Below are positions 42,037 to 52,297 of a DNA stretch of 64,000 nt, in pieces. The position numbers and the translations under genes were made by a program. How positions within the stretch are numbered: the stretch's first letter is position 1; the number at the start of each line of letters is the position of its first letter. The stretch is from Balneola sp. Its GTDB lineage: Bacteria > Bacteroidota > Rhodothermia > Balneolales > Balneolaceae. The DNA lies in NCBI GenBank assembly GCA_002696035.1, contig NZQV01000026.1, forward strand, positions 186,001 to 250,000, read 5' to 3'. The notes under the pieces are model-generated. The model did no database searches, was not told where the DNA came from, and worked only from the letters and a program-made list of their open reading frames with translations.

Positions 42037-43307
42037 AACTGATCACCAAATTCCTCCTTATTTATCTGCTTGTGAGCCTGATCGTGCTCAGCATAGCCGG
42101 CGTGTTGTCTTATTACATCATTAAGGGAGAAATTGACAAAGAATTGCAATGGGAATTTCTGGACCGCATTGACCGCGTCACCTATTTAATGGAAGAGGGC
42201 AAAACCTTCGATGCAAATGAAGTCAATTCAGACGAGAATCTCATTATTAAACCCCTGAATGAGTACCGCAAAAATGACATCCGCATTGCCGATACTCTGA
42301 TCTGGGATCATCGGCTGGAGCAAGAAGAACGGAACGTAAAAGTTTCTGCATACCGTAATATTGGCGATACCACCTATTACATATCCACCTATGGGAATAT
42401 GATCGAATCAGATGATATCACTGAAGCGGTCGTAACCATTTTGCTCTGGATATTGGGAATGCAGGTGATCGGCGCACTGGGAATTGGATATTTTGTATCG
42501 GGTCCGCTTTTCAAACCTTTCAGAAATACCTTAAAGCGTATTCAGAATTTTAAACTCAATGAAAAAGAATACCTGAAGGCCGAGCCCACCAATGTGAGTG
42601 AATTCAATGACCTGAATATCTTTGTGGAAGAAATGACCAAGAAAGCCGTTTCTGACTATAAAAACCTCAAGGAATTTGCTGAAAATGCCTCTCATGAATT
42701 GCAAACACCACTGGCTATCGCAAAAGGAAAACTGGAACTGCTTGCCGAAACCGATCTTTCTGCCGAACAATTTAAATACGTGGAGAACCTGGAGCGTACC
42801 GTTAAAAAGCTTTCCCGACTGAGTGAGTCGCTCGCCTTGCTAACCAAAATTGAAAACCATGAGTTTGAAAACAGTCAGGAAGTGAATTTGTCCGGAATGA
42901 TAAAAGAGAGCATAGACTCGTTCCGCGAATTCACCGATCTTCATGAGCTACATATCGATACTGATATTGCCGATGGGGTGGTCATCAACATCCATCCCGT
43001 GCTGGCCGATATCCTGTGGACAAACCTCTATCAAAATGCAATTCGGCATAACATTGAAAATGGATCCATCCGGATAGTCTTAACTGATGACACGCTTTCC
43101 ATTTCCAATACCGGAAAGGATCTCGATTTTGATCCTGAATTATTATTTGAACGGTTTAAAAAAGGCGATCAAAACTCAAACTCCATTGGACTTGGGCTGT
43201 CTATCATAAACCGGATCTGTGATCAGGCAGGCTTCTCAATTTCCTACACCACCGAAAAAGGCTGGCACTCTATCCAAATTACATTAAAGAGTGTAAAAAC
43301 GGGCTAA
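42033..43307 (+). CDS. Membrane sensor histidine kinase (receptor-linked)
   Basis: The 424-residue kinase has TM1 ('FLLIYLLVSLIVLSIAGVLS') and TM2 (~residues 130-155, 'VTILLWILGMQVIGALGIGY') bracketing a ~100-residue periplasmic region. There is no clear HAMP; a short helix leads to the H-box 'FAENASHELQTPLAIAKGKL'. The ATPase domain has 'LWTNLYQNAIRHNIENG' and 'NSNSIGLGLSIINRICDQAG', with a short or degenerate G1 box ('SNTGKDLDF'). It phosphorylates the overlapping OmpR regulator. The signal is unknown, but the receptor gene follows at once. Confidence 0.92.
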   Translation: MKLITKFLLIYLLVSLIVLSIAGVLSYYIIKGEIDKELQWEFLDRIDRVTYLMEEGKTFDANEVNSDENLIIKPLNEYRKNDIRIADTLIWDHRLEQEERNVKVSAYRNIGDTTYYISTYGNMIESDDITEAVVTILLWILGMQVIGALGIGYFVSGPLFKPFRNTLKRIQNFKLNEKEYLKAEPTNVSEFNDLNIFVEEMTKKAVSDYKNLKEFAENASHELQTPLAIAKGKLELLAETDLSAEQFKYVENLERTVKKLSRLSESLALLTKIENHEFENSQEVNLSGMIKESIDSFREFTDLHELHIDTDIADGVVINIHPVLADILWTNLYQNAIRHNIENGSIRIVLTDDTLSISNTGKDLDFDPELLFERFKKGDQNSNSIGLGLSIINRICDQAGFSISYTTEKGWHSIQITLKSVKTG

Positions 43308-43309
43308 AC

Positions 43310-43342
43310 TTCAGAATTCCTTCAGTTTTCGCTCAAATTTCA
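43310..43342 (+). promoter_or_regulatory. Triple 11-bp direct repeat operator upstream of the receptor gene
   Basis: Three in-phase units: ttcagaattcc (43310-43320), ttcagttttcg (43321-43331), ctcaaatttca (43332-43342). Twelve bases (tccttcagtttt) and the following tcaaa match the site at 41303-41321. The repeat begins two bases after the kinase stop and ends 71 bp before the receptor ATG. This is good evidence for binding by the adjacent OmpR-type regulator. Confidence 0.65.
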
Positions 43343-43413
43343 GGCATGATTCTCTCCTAACTTTCATTAGTGAACATGACTATTCAACCAGATAAGAGCA
43401 GAATCATATCATC

Positions 43414-45834
43414 ATGAAAAAACTATTTACCTTTATTTTTATCGCCGCTTTCCAACTGGGGGGCATCGCGTTTGTAAGCGCTCAAAATGCTGAGGTAGCA
43501 GGCACTGTTGTCGATAATGACTCCAATCCCTTAGTGAATGCAACCGTGGCTTTATATGAACCCGGTGGGGATGAGATCATTTCCGGAACAGCCACAGGTG
43601 TAGATGGTAATTTCAGCATAGAAACAGAGCCGGGCACTTACCAAGTGAAGGTTTCATTTCTTTCTTTCAAGGAGTTTTCACAGGAAATAACGCTGGAGAA
43701 CGATCAATCGCTGGATCTGGGTACCATTTCCTTGCAGCCCACCCAGGAGAGCTTAGGAGATGTGGAAGTGCAGGGACAACGTTCTTACATGGAAATGAAT
43801 TTTGACAGCCGCAGCTTTAATGTGGAAGATGATGTAACCAGCCTGGGAGGATCGGCGCTGGATGTGCTCGATAACGTCCCTTCTATTACTACCGATTTTG
43901 AAGGAAATGTGAGCCTGCGTGGAAACCAAGGCGTACAAATTCTGATCAATGGCAGGCCATCTAATTTAGTCAGAAATGGTACCGAAGCACTCAGCAGTAT
44001 TCCGGCCAGCATGATCGAAGAAGTCAAGATCATCACCAATCCATCGGCCCGCTACTCTGCTGATGGAACCGGCGGAATTATAGATATTATTTTGGTTGAT
44101 GATGCCCAGCTTGGCTTTAACGGAAGCGTAAGAGCAAATGCAGGCTATCCACAGGATTACGGACTGGGAGCAAATTTGAACTATCAACGCAACAAAGTAA
44201 ACTGGTTTTTAAATACAGAAGTAGAGTACGGAAACAGACCCGAAACAGGACGAACTTTTCAAAGCTTTAGCCGCGATACGACCTACATATATAACGAGCG
44301 ATCTGAGACGGATGAAATTGAACGTGAAGCGAATATTAATTTCGGGGCCGATGTCTTTCTGCCCGGCGAACAGATATTGACGCTCGAGTCACGAATTAAC
44401 CTTGAGAACGAAGTTGAAGATCGTGTGTCACGTTACACCGATTATGAGCCAACCAACGATGAAATTTTCCGTTCTATAGATGAAAACTGGGACATTCTGC
44501 AACGGACAACCCGCGATATATATGAAGAACAACGCGAGAGTGATTTTGACGTCCGGGCTCAGTATGAAAATACATTTAATGGAAACAGAGATCATCAGTT
44601 AGTTGCCGACCTGGATTTTGAATTTGGGGAAGAAAACGGAGAAACCGACTTTGATCAAAACATTGTAGAAGGAACCGGAGAGGAACTTCAACAGCGATCT
44701 TTTTCCGGTGAAGTCTATCGCGAAGCTCGCTTTGATGTGGATTATGAACAACCCATTGGGGAGGGAGGACGTTTTGAAGCTGGCCTTCGACTTAACTATG
44801 ACTGGCAGGACAGCGACTATCGTATTGAAGAACTCCGCAATGGCAGCTGGGTAGATGCTCAGGAAAATTCAGGTATAGCAGATAACTTTATTTACCTGGA
44901 AAGTGTAAATGCCCTGTATGCCATTTATTCCGGAGAGTTTGAGCCTTTTACCTATCAAATTGGTTTAAGAGCCGAAAATACGCTTATCGAAACCGAGCTG
45001 GATAACTCCGGCAACAAAAGTTCTCAAAATTATACCGACCTTTTTCCGAGTCTGTTTATGTCCTACATGTTGAACGACCTGAATTCATTTCAGGTTAGTT
45101 ACAGCCGCAGAATTTCCCGCCCATGGTCAGGAGAGTTATTGCCATTCGTGGAAGTTCAGGACGACCGCAACCGGCGTGCAGGAAATCCCAACCTGGAGCC
45201 CGAGTTCAGTGATTCTTATGAATTGGGTTATTTAAGGTATTGGGAAACCGGGTCGGTTCTGACCAGCCTGTACTATCGCCACCGTACCCAGGTTGTGGAA
45301 GATGTTTCAATTATCGAGAATGGGATCACCACCCGAACACCCATCAACCTGGCCACTGAAGATGCCTGGGGAGTGGAGTTTTCCGCCGATCAGGAATTAT
45401 TTGAAGGATTATCACTTTCCGGAAGCCTGAATATTTATCAATCCTATCGTGAGGGTGAATATCTGGGTCAGGTTTATGATAGTGAAGATGAAACCTATTC
45501 CAGCAGGTTACGCATTCGCTGGCAATTTCTGGAGGGATGGAATTTTCAGTCGTATATCTTTTTCCGCGGAGCACAGCAAACCACACAGGGTACACGGGGA
45601 GCACGATCTTTTGTAGGAAGCGGGCTATCCAAAGAGTTATTGGACGGCAAAGCTTCCATATCACTCAACGTTCGGGACTTATTCAATTCCCGTAATAGCG
45701 ACCGAGAGATCATTGAACCTTATTCCTATACCAACAGCAAATACAGCTGGTCGAGCCGAAGCTTTCGGTTAAATTTCCGCTATAACTTTGGTGGCAACAA
45801 TGACGATGGGAGACGTGGCGGAGGGCGCCGTTAG
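43414..45834 (+). CDS. TonB-dependent-receptor-like outer-membrane beta-barrel protein
   Basis: The 806-residue precursor has a signal peptide ending near 'AFVSAQNAEV' and an N-terminal carboxypeptidase-regulatory-like beta domain ('VAGTVVDNDSNPLVNATVAL'). A plug domain follows ('LGGSALDVLDNVPSITTDFE', 'VSLRGNQGVQILINGRPSNL', 'MIEEVKIITNPSARYSADG'). The rest is a beta-barrel rich in aromatic alternating strands. It ends with 'NFGGNNDDGRRGGGRR', a Gly/Arg tail in place of the usual terminal Phe. This is the OMP_b-brl_3 branch of receptors common in Bacteroidota. The ligand is unknown. Regulation by the preceding OmpR/HK pair is likely from the shared operator. Confidence 0.9.
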   Translation: MKKLFTFIFIAAFQLGGIAFVSAQNAEVAGTVVDNDSNPLVNATVALYEPGGDEIISGTATGVDGNFSIETEPGTYQVKVSFLSFKEFSQEITLENDQSLDLGTISLQPTQESLGDVEVQGQRSYMEMNFDSRSFNVEDDVTSLGGSALDVLDNVPSITTDFEGNVSLRGNQGVQILINGRPSNLVRNGTEALSSIPASMIEEVKIITNPSARYSADGTGGIIDIILVDDAQLGFNGSVRANAGYPQDYGLGANLNYQRNKVNWFLNTEVEYGNRPETGRTFQSFSRDTTYIYNERSETDEIEREANINFGADVFLPGEQILTLESRINLENEVEDRVSRYTDYEPTNDEIFRSIDENWDILQRTTRDIYEEQRESDFDVRAQYENTFNGNRDHQLVADLDFEFGEENGETDFDQNIVEGTGEELQQRSFSGEVYREARFDVDYEQPIGEGGRFEAGLRLNYDWQDSDYRIEELRNGSWVDAQENSGIADNFIYLESVNALYAIYSGEFEPFTYQIGLRAENTLIETELDNSGNKSSQNYTDLFPSLFMSYMLNDLNSFQVSYSRRISRPWSGELLPFVEVQDDRNRRAGNPNLEPEFSDSYELGYLRYWETGSVLTSLYYRHRTQVVEDVSIIENGITTRTPINLATEDAWGVEFSADQELFEGLSLSGSLNIYQSYREGEYLGQVYDSEDETYSSRLRIRWQFLEGWNFQSYIFFRGAQQTTQGTRGARSFVGSGLSKELLDGKASISLNVRDLFNSRNSDREIIEPYSYTNSKYSWSSRSFRLNFRYNFGGNNDDGRRGGGRR

Positions 45835-45837
45835 GCT

Positions 45838-47619
45838 TCATTCCTCTTTTTTAAAGAGTAAGTTGAACCGGGTTCCATTGCTATCGCTTTCATAATAGTA
45901 TTCTGCTTTTACCTGCTCCGATAGCATATCAATTAATTTCACCCCTAAAGATGAACCTTCTTTGGGAGTGAAATTATCCGGCAAACCAATTCCGTCATCA
46001 CATATGGTCAGCTGCATATAATCTTCAATATCCGTCCCTTTAAGCTCAATTGTGATGTTTCCTTTTTCTCTTCCTTTAAAGGCATGTTTGTAAATATTGG
46101 TGAGTACTTCGTTCACGATCAAAGAACAGGGAAGTGCATTCGTCAGCGACATCTTCACCGGCTCACACTGAAAGTTTAAGGTAACATCCGTTTTACCCTG
46201 GAATGATTTCTGAATACTCTTAGCCAAGAGCTGAAGGCGATCTGCAAATTCGATCTCTTCATAACTATTTGATTTATAGAGCTGCTCATGGATACTAGCC
46301 ATAGTATTTATGCGCGCCACACTATCAAAAAGCCGCTTCAGTACTTCTTCATTATCCTCACTGGCTGCTTGCAGTTGCAGTAAGCCGGTTAAAACCGACA
46401 GGTTATTTTTGATGCGGTGATTCACTTCAGCCAACAGCGTTTCCTTTTGCTTTAGAGCATCCAGAATTTCTTCCTGCTTTGCTATTCGCTCGGTAACATC
46501 TCGGGTGTTGGCTACATATCCTTTTACAGCAGGGTCTTCACTCAAATTGGTGATCGTGGTTTCCAGCCATCGCCAGTTTTCATCAGCATCTAAAAAACGA
46601 TACGGTTTAAGTTGCGTTGTTTTTCTGAAATCAAGATCCGAAAACTGTCTTTTGATGCGGCTCACATCTTCTTTGTGAATAAAATCAAACGCATTCTTCC
46701 CCATAAACTGATCTGGGCGAATACCCAATACATGTTTTGAGGCCGGACTTACATAAGTGTAAATAGCATCTTCATCCAAAATGGCGATCATGTCCATTCC
46801 ATAGCGAACCATCGCCTTAAACCGCCGTTCGTTGTGTTCAAGATCCTCTTCAGCTTTACGCCGGTCTGTAACATTTTGGCTGATTCCATAAAACCGAATG
46901 CATTCGCCTTCCTCATTATATTCCGGCTCTCCCGTGGCTCGTATCCATCTTTCATCCCCCTTGCCGCTTATGATCTTGAGTTCTACATCAAACGGGATTT
47001 GGTTTTCAATAGCATCGGTTGCTGCTTTTTCAAAAGTATCACGATGGTATCCTTCTTTAAATAGCTGAATGGTGCTTTCCACATCGGGATTATGATCGGT
47101 ATCAAAACCGTGCACTTCTTTGGTTACATCCGACCAGTGCAGCTCGTCGTTTATCATATCATACTCCCACGTGCCTATGTGAGCTAGCTTGTAAGCTTTA
47201 TCCAGTAGTTTTTGCTCTTCCTGCAGATCCAGCCGTGCAAGAATCCGGATCACTTTTGCACCAACATTTTGTGCCAGCACGTTCGCTAACTTCTGCTCTT
47301 CCTCCGAAAAGGTACGCTTTGCCCCGCTGTAAATTTGCAGCCGAAGCAGCCCATCATCATTCAAGTCGGCGTTTGAATCAATGCTCCATTCACCTTCTTT
47401 GAATTTTTCAGCCTGAAATTTCTTTCCCTTTAATTCAAAAGATGCTTTAATGTCTTCAGGATAAATCCACTTTTCAGAAATAAGGTGAGCCGCTTGCTCC
47501 AATAAAGAGCGAACGGAAAGTGACTGTTCATCAAGTTCGGAAATCCCCTGAAATAACGCTGATTGCCTTTGCAAAAGCGTGCGCATTTCTTCACGTGAAG
47601 TTACATTCTTAATGTCCAT
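45838..47619 (-). CDS. Soluble PAS histidine kinase of the HisKA_2 (HWE-like) class
   Basis: The 593-residue protein has no transmembrane segment. An N-terminal GAF-like region (~1-130) precedes PAS repeats with PAC tails ('IRFYGISQNVTDRRKAEEDL', 'MDMIAILDEDAIYTYVSPA', 'ATTITNLSEDPAVKGYV'-type). The HisKA_2 motif is 'LLAEVNHRIKNNLSVLTGLL', and the ATPase half has 'LPCSLIVNEVLTNIYKHAF', 'ICDDGIGLPDNF' and 'SSLGVKLIDMLSEQVKAEY'. This kinase class often feeds stress-response regulators. No adjacent regulator. The gene ends three bases from the receptor's stop, convergently. Confidence 0.92.
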   Translation of the reverse strand: MDIKNVTSREEMRTLLQRQSALFQGISELDEQSLSVRSLLEQAAHLISEKWIYPEDIKASFELKGKKFQAEKFKEGEWSIDSNADLNDDGLLRLQIYSGAKRTFSEEEQKLANVLAQNVGAKVIRILARLDLQEEQKLLDKAYKLAHIGTWEYDMINDELHWSDVTKEVHGFDTDHNPDVESTIQLFKEGYHRDTFEKAATDAIENQIPFDVELKIISGKGDERWIRATGEPEYNEEGECIRFYGISQNVTDRRKAEEDLEHNERRFKAMVRYGMDMIAILDEDAIYTYVSPASKHVLGIRPDQFMGKNAFDFIHKEDVSRIKRQFSDLDFRKTTQLKPYRFLDADENWRWLETTITNLSEDPAVKGYVANTRDVTERIAKQEEILDALKQKETLLAEVNHRIKNNLSVLTGLLQLQAASEDNEEVLKRLFDSVARINTMASIHEQLYKSNSYEEIEFADRLQLLAKSIQKSFQGKTDVTLNFQCEPVKMSLTNALPCSLIVNEVLTNIYKHAFKGREKGNITIELKGTDIEDYMQLTICDDGIGLPDNFTPKEGSSLGVKLIDMLSEQVKAEYYYESDSNGTRFNLLFKKEE

Positions 47620-47795
47620 CCAGATCGTAAAGTGTAAATTGTTTATCCCTGCGAGAAGGTACTAAAAATGTTTTTTAATGTTAACGTTTTTAATGATTTG
47701 GATGAACTTAACTTGAACTCATATCGAACGGATTCCTTTGCTATCAGGTTATTAAAGTGCTTTTAGCAAACAATCCAATCTATCCAAAACTTCTT

Positions 47796-48995
47796 ATGGG
47801 TTTAAAGAAAACCATTTTTATTTCTGCATCTGTTTTGGTCGGAGCCGCGGCTTTGATCCTCTTGATATTTTCTACCGAGCCGGAGGCCTCCCGGGAAACA
47901 GCAACCAAAGAAACTCCCATGTTGGTTCAGGTAACAGAAACCCAGCAGGGTAATTTCACCCCAACAATTACTGCTACCGGAACGGTGATCCCTTCACAAG
48001 AGATCATGCTTAGTCCACGCGTAAGCGGACAGGTAGTTGACCGCTCTCCCAATTTTACCCCGGGCGGATATGTTGAAGAAGGAGAGAGGTTATTACAAAT
48101 AGATCCCTCAGATTATCAAACGGCATTAACACAGGCCCAAAGTGACCTGCGGCAGGCAAGATCGGAACTGCAACGCGAGTTAGGATTACAACAAGCAGCC
48201 CAGCGGGAGTATGACTTATTGGAGGACAGCCTTTCCCCGGCAAACCGTGCTTTGGTTTTACGAGAGCCTCAGCTTGAGTCGGTACGGGCACAGGTTGAAG
48301 CGGCAGAATCTAATGTAAGACAAGCGGAATTGAACCTGGAACGCACTACGGTCAGGGCTCCATTTTCAGGACACGTACTTGCCCGTAATGTAAATCTCGG
48401 CTCGTTGGTTTCTCCTGGACAAGACCTGGGGCAACTGGTTGGAATGGACTCCTACTGGATCGAAACCACCGTTCCGGTTTCCAAACTGAGGTGGCTTAGT
48501 TTTGATGACCGGCAAGGTGAAAACGGGTCGCCGGTAAAAATACAAAATCGTACGGCATGGCTGCCTGATGAATATCGCTCGGGCTATTTATATAGTCGTT
48601 TGGGTTCTTTGGAAAATGAGACAAGAATGGCCCGCGTGCTCGTTGAAGTTCCTGATCCGCTGGCGCGACAGACAAAAAATACCGGAAAGCCTGAATTGAT
48701 CATCGGTTCCTTCCTGCAGGTAGAGATGCAAGCGCAGACTTTAGAGAATGTGGTGAGAGTAAACCGTGATTACATCCGGCAAAACCAAACATTGTGGGTA
48801 AAGGAAAACGACACTTTAAGTATCCGGGACATCAATATTCGCTTTGAAGATGAAAATTATGCGTACATCACTGAAGGCTTAGAAGGAGGAGAACACGTAG
48901 TAACTACAAATCTTGCTACCGTCCGTAATGGGGCTCCATTGCGATTGGCTGAGGATGCCAGAATGAACTCCGAAGCCCAAATGGAGCAGCAATAA
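47796..48995 (+). CDS. RND efflux periplasmic adaptor (membrane fusion protein)
   Basis: The product is 399 residues from ATG 47796; a GTG at 47757 would add 13 residues before a good signal-anchor. N-terminal hydrophobic segment '[20 protein letters not shown]'. The adaptor core has '[20 protein letters not shown]', the lipoyl half-motifs and a hairpin ('[20 protein letters not shown]', '[20 protein letters not shown]'), then '[20 protein letters not shown]'. It links the inner-membrane pump to an outer-membrane channel. Its last codons overlap the pump gene start by one base. No TolC-like partner is adjacent. Confidence 0.93.
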   Translation: MGLKKTIFISASVLVGAAALILLIFSTEPEASRETATKETPMLVQVTETQQGNFTPTITATGTVIPSQEIMLSPRVSGQVVDRSPNFTPGGYVEEGERLLQIDPSDYQTALTQAQSDLRQARSELQRELGLQQAAQREYDLLEDSLSPANRALVLREPQLESVRAQVEAAESNVRQAELNLERTTVRAPFSGHVLARNVNLGSLVSPGQDLGQLVGMDSYWIETTVPVSKLRWLSFDDRQGENGSPVKIQNRTAWLPDEYRSGYLYSRLGSLENETRMARVLVEVPDPLARQTKNTGKPELIIGSFLQVEMQAQTLENVVRVNRDYIRQNQTLWVKENDTLSIRDINIRFEDENYAYITEGLEGGEHVVTTNLATVRNGAPLRLAEDARMNSEAQMEQQ

Positions 48996-51900
48996 TGAGT
49001 AATACCGATCCGCAAGAAAGCAGTTTCTTTTCCGGGCCAATCTCTTATATGGCCCAAAATCCCATTGCAGCAAATTTGATCATGATCATTTTGCTGGGCG
49101 GTGGAATCTGGACCATGTTCAACATCCAGAAAGAAGTCTATCCTGAATATGAACTGGATTATGTTGATGTAAGCGTTGTCTATCCTGGTTCTGCGCCGGC
49201 TGAAGTTGAGCAAGGCATTTTACGTCCGGTTGAAGAAGCTATTCGTGGCGTTCAGGGCATCAAAGAAATTACTTCCGAGGCCAACGAAGGCTCCGGAAAT
49301 GTGGCGATAGAATTAGTAGCCGGCTCCGACCGCATGCAGGTATTCCAGGATATAGATCAAGCTGTTAATCGGATCACTACTTTCCCGGATGATATTGAAG
49401 AGCCCGAAGTCCGCCTTAGATCGAACCAGCGCGAGGTTATGGAGGTCGGGCTATATGGAGATACTGATATCTGGACACTCCGTAAGCTGGCTGAGCAAAT
49501 ACGGGATGAGTTGTTAAGTACAGAAACCATCACCCAGGTAGAAATTGGCAATGTCCCTGATTTTGTAACTCATGTTGAAATTCCTCGCCATACCCTTCGT
49601 GAATATGATCTCACGCTGGGAGAAGTTGCACAACTGATTTTTGAGTCCAGTGAAGACATTCCCGCAGGAGCTGTTGAAACAAGTTCCGGTGAAATTCTAT
49701 TACGCATGCAGGAGCGCAAACAGTTTGCCGATGAGTTTGCTGAAATTGAGATCATTCGTACCCAATCAGGCGGTGTCGTTACTCTTGGTGATATTGCTGA
49801 GATTCGAGATGGATTTGAGGAAGTTGGCTTTCACGGACAGTTCAACCGTCAGCCTTCCGTAAGTGTTGGGGTTTACAGAATTGGTGATCAGTCTCCGCTG
49901 GATATTGAAGAAACCGTCCTCGATGTAATGGAAACTGCCCAGGAGACCTTTCCCGCGGGCATCCAATATCGCGTAGACAGCAACACCGCCGAAGATTACA
50001 GAGAGCGCCTCAGTTTACTCACCGAAAATGGTTTGATAGCTATACTTATCGTGCTTTCTATATTGGCTCTTTTCCTTGAATTCCGCCTCGCTTTTTGGGT
50101 AATGATGGGAATGACTATCTCGTTTGTAGGAGCCGTTTTGTTTCTTCCTCTTGCAAACCTCAGCATCAATATGATCTCCATGTTTGGTTTCCTCGTAGTG
50201 CTGGGAATTGTGGTAGATGATGCCATTGTGGTGGGCGAGAATGTCTACGAATTTCGTCAACAGGGAATGAACAATCTTGAGGCAGCCATTGCCGGAGCCC
50301 GGGATATGAGCAAGCCGGTTACTTTTAGTATTATGACCAATATTATCGCTTTTGTTCCGCTTTTATTTATTCCTGGAGTTACAGGAAAATATTGGTGGCC
50401 TCTGCCTGCTGTAGTAATTATTGTATTAGCAGTTTCGCTCTTCGAAGCCTTGTTTGTGTTGCCTGCACACCTGGCTCATACCAAAAGAGAAAAGACCGGA
50501 AAAGCTGCCCAAAAGATCGAAGAGTGGCAGCAGAAATTTGCAGGGAAATTCAATCATTTTATAAATACCCAATACCGGTGGTTTCTGGACCTATGCCTTC
50601 AAAACCGATATATCTCCATTAGTACAGCCGTAGCATTATTATTGGTTGTGGGTGGCTACGGCTATAGTGATCACATGGGAATTGTATTAATGCCAGAAGA
50701 ACCTGCAGATGAAATCGAAGCCGGTGTTTCTCTTCCTGTAGGCACCACCAACGAGAAAGCGGCTAAAGTAGCCGAAGATATCACGAATTCAACCTACCGG
50801 ATGTTTGAAGAAAACAACTTGTTTGAGGTTGCGGAAGGCATCAAAACCAATGTTAGAGGGCAGGATTTCATTGATGTTGAAATTGTGATGAAGCCACCGG
50901 CAGAGCGGGATATGTCAACACCGGAACTTATTCAGCTTTGGCGCGATGAGATCGGCGACCTTGAGGGCATAGACCAAATTACGTTTGAGGCAGAACGAGG
51001 GCCGGCCGGTTATCAGCAAGATATTAGTGTAGACCTGAGCCATTCAGATATCAATGTGCTGGAGCGGGCAAGTTCTACATTCTTCACTCGTATGGAATCG
51101 TTTACCAATACCCGAGATGTGAACGACAATTATAATCGCGGAAAGCAACAGTTCAATTTCAAACTATTGCCGGAAGGGCGAAAACTTGGGCTTACTTCAG
51201 AGGATGTTGGTCAACAAGTCAGAAATGCCTTTTATGGAGCTCTCGCCAAAAGACAACTCCGCGGAACCAATGAAGTAGAAGTACGTGTCAAACTTCCCAA
51301 GGAAGAGCGTATGGATCTCTACAATCTTCAAAATTTTGTACTCCGCACCGATGGCGGAATTGAAGTTCCTTTGCTTGATGTGGTTGAAATTGAACCAAGC
51401 GAAGCATTTACCAGTATCAATCGCCGGGATGGGCGCCGGGTTGTAACTGTAGGAATGGATGTGGAACCGGCCAGCGCCATCAATCAGGTGATCCAATCTA
51501 TGGAAGCTGAAATTCTGCCTCAACTCCGTGAAGAGTTTGCTGGGATCACCTGGAGTTTTGAGGGAAGTCAGGCCGAGATGAGAGAATCAACCCAAGCACT
51601 TTGGGGTGGGTTTTTCATGGCATTGTTGGTGATCTATGCTTTGCTGGCTGTGGCTTTTAAAAGTTATGCTCAACCTCTTATTGTGATGGGCGCCATTCCT
51701 TTCGGCATCGTGGGAGCTGTGATCGGGCACATTTTACTTGGCTACGATCTATCTCTAGTTAGTTTGATGGGAGTGATCGCACTCTCCGGAGTGGTACTCA
51801 ACGATTCGCTTATTATGATCGACTATGCCAATAAAAAGCGTAAGAAAGGCGACTCGGTATATGATGCTATTCATGAGGCCGGCTTGCGTCGCTTTCGTCC

Positions 51901-52147
51901 CATTATCTTAACCACGCTTACTACTTTTGGCGGGCTGACTCCCATCATCCTCGAAACTTCTATACAAGCCACGCAGCTCATTCCAATGGCTATTTCGCTC
52001 GGTTTCGGAATCGTATTTGCCACATCTATTATTCTAGTGTTGGTACCATGTCTCTATCTCATATTGGAAGATGTGGTTTCTTCTTTTAAAGAATTTACAG
52101 GGAACAGAAATTCAAGTTCTTTGAATGAGGCTACGCCGACTTCTTGA
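48995..52147 (+). CDS. RND-family efflux permease (AcrB/MexF-like)
   Basis: The 1050-residue inner-membrane pump has the RND layout: TM1, a large periplasmic porter domain, TM2-6, a second porter domain, and TM8-12. The TM4 proton relay is '[20 protein letters not shown]', with the paired Asp of the RND family, and the second-half equivalent is '[20 protein letters not shown]'. '[20 protein letters not shown]' near the N-terminus is typical. It exports hydrophobic compounds or metals by proton antiport. Substrate unknown. It forms an operon with the adaptor, whose stop overlaps its ATG. Confidence 0.95.
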   Translation: MSNTDPQESSFFSGPISYMAQNPIAANLIMIILLGGGIWTMFNIQKEVYPEYELDYVDVSVVYPGSAPAEVEQGILRPVEEAIRGVQGIKEITSEANEGSGNVAIELVAGSDRMQVFQDIDQAVNRITTFPDDIEEPEVRLRSNQREVMEVGLYGDTDIWTLRKLAEQIRDELLSTETITQVEIGNVPDFVTHVEIPRHTLREYDLTLGEVAQLIFESSEDIPAGAVETSSGEILLRMQERKQFADEFAEIEIIRTQSGGVVTLGDIAEIRDGFEEVGFHGQFNRQPSVSVGVYRIGDQSPLDIEETVLDVMETAQETFPAGIQYRVDSNTAEDYRERLSLLTENGLIAILIVLSILALFLEFRLAFWVMMGMTISFVGAVLFLPLANLSINMISMFGFLVVLGIVVDDAIVVGENVYEFRQQGMNNLEAAIAGARDMSKPVTFSIMTNIIAFVPLLFIPGVTGKYWWPLPAVVIIVLAVSLFEALFVLPAHLAHTKREKTGKAAQKIEEWQQKFAGKFNHFINTQYRWFLDLCLQNRYISISTAVALLLVVGGYGYSDHMGIVLMPEEPADEIEAGVSLPVGTTNEKAAKVAEDITNSTYRMFEENNLFEVAEGIKTNVRGQDFIDVEIVMKPPAERDMSTPELIQLWRDEIGDLEGIDQITFEAERGPAGYQQDISVDLSHSDINVLERASSTFFTRMESFTNTRDVNDNYNRGKQQFNFKLLPEGRKLGLTSEDVGQQVRNAFYGALAKRQLRGTNEVEVRVKLPKEERMDLYNLQNFVLRTDGGIEVPLLDVVEIEPSEAFTSINRRDGRRVVTVGMDVEPASAINQVIQSMEAEILPQLREEFAGITWSFEGSQAEMRESTQALWGGFFMALLVIYALLAVAFKSYAQPLIVMGAIPFGIVGAVIGHILLGYDLSLVSLMGVIALSGVVLNDSLIMIDYANKKRKKGDSVYDAIHEAGLRRFRPIILTTLTTFGGLTPIILETSIQATQLIPMAISLGFGIVFATSIILVLVPCLYLILEDVVSSFKEFTGNRNSSSLNEATPTS

Positions 52148-52249
52148 TAGCTTTGGGTTCAAGATGAAATTAAACCTTTAAGAAGTTGATGTTCTTATCG
52201 TGGCCAACCCCTCTGATAGTTCATATAAATGTGCGGTAGTAAAATTTAG

Positions 52250-52269
52250 ATTCCCTTCTTCAAGGGAAT
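52250..52269. terminator. Hairpin between convergent RND pump and glpD genes
   Basis: An 8-bp stem (52250-52257 / 52262-52269) with a 4-nt loop. On the minus strand it is followed by an AT-rich stretch (ctaaattttac). It has no strong T run in either direction, so it is tentative. Confidence 0.4.
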
Positions 52270-52297
52270 GATGGGGCACGTCAGATCAGAAAAACCA

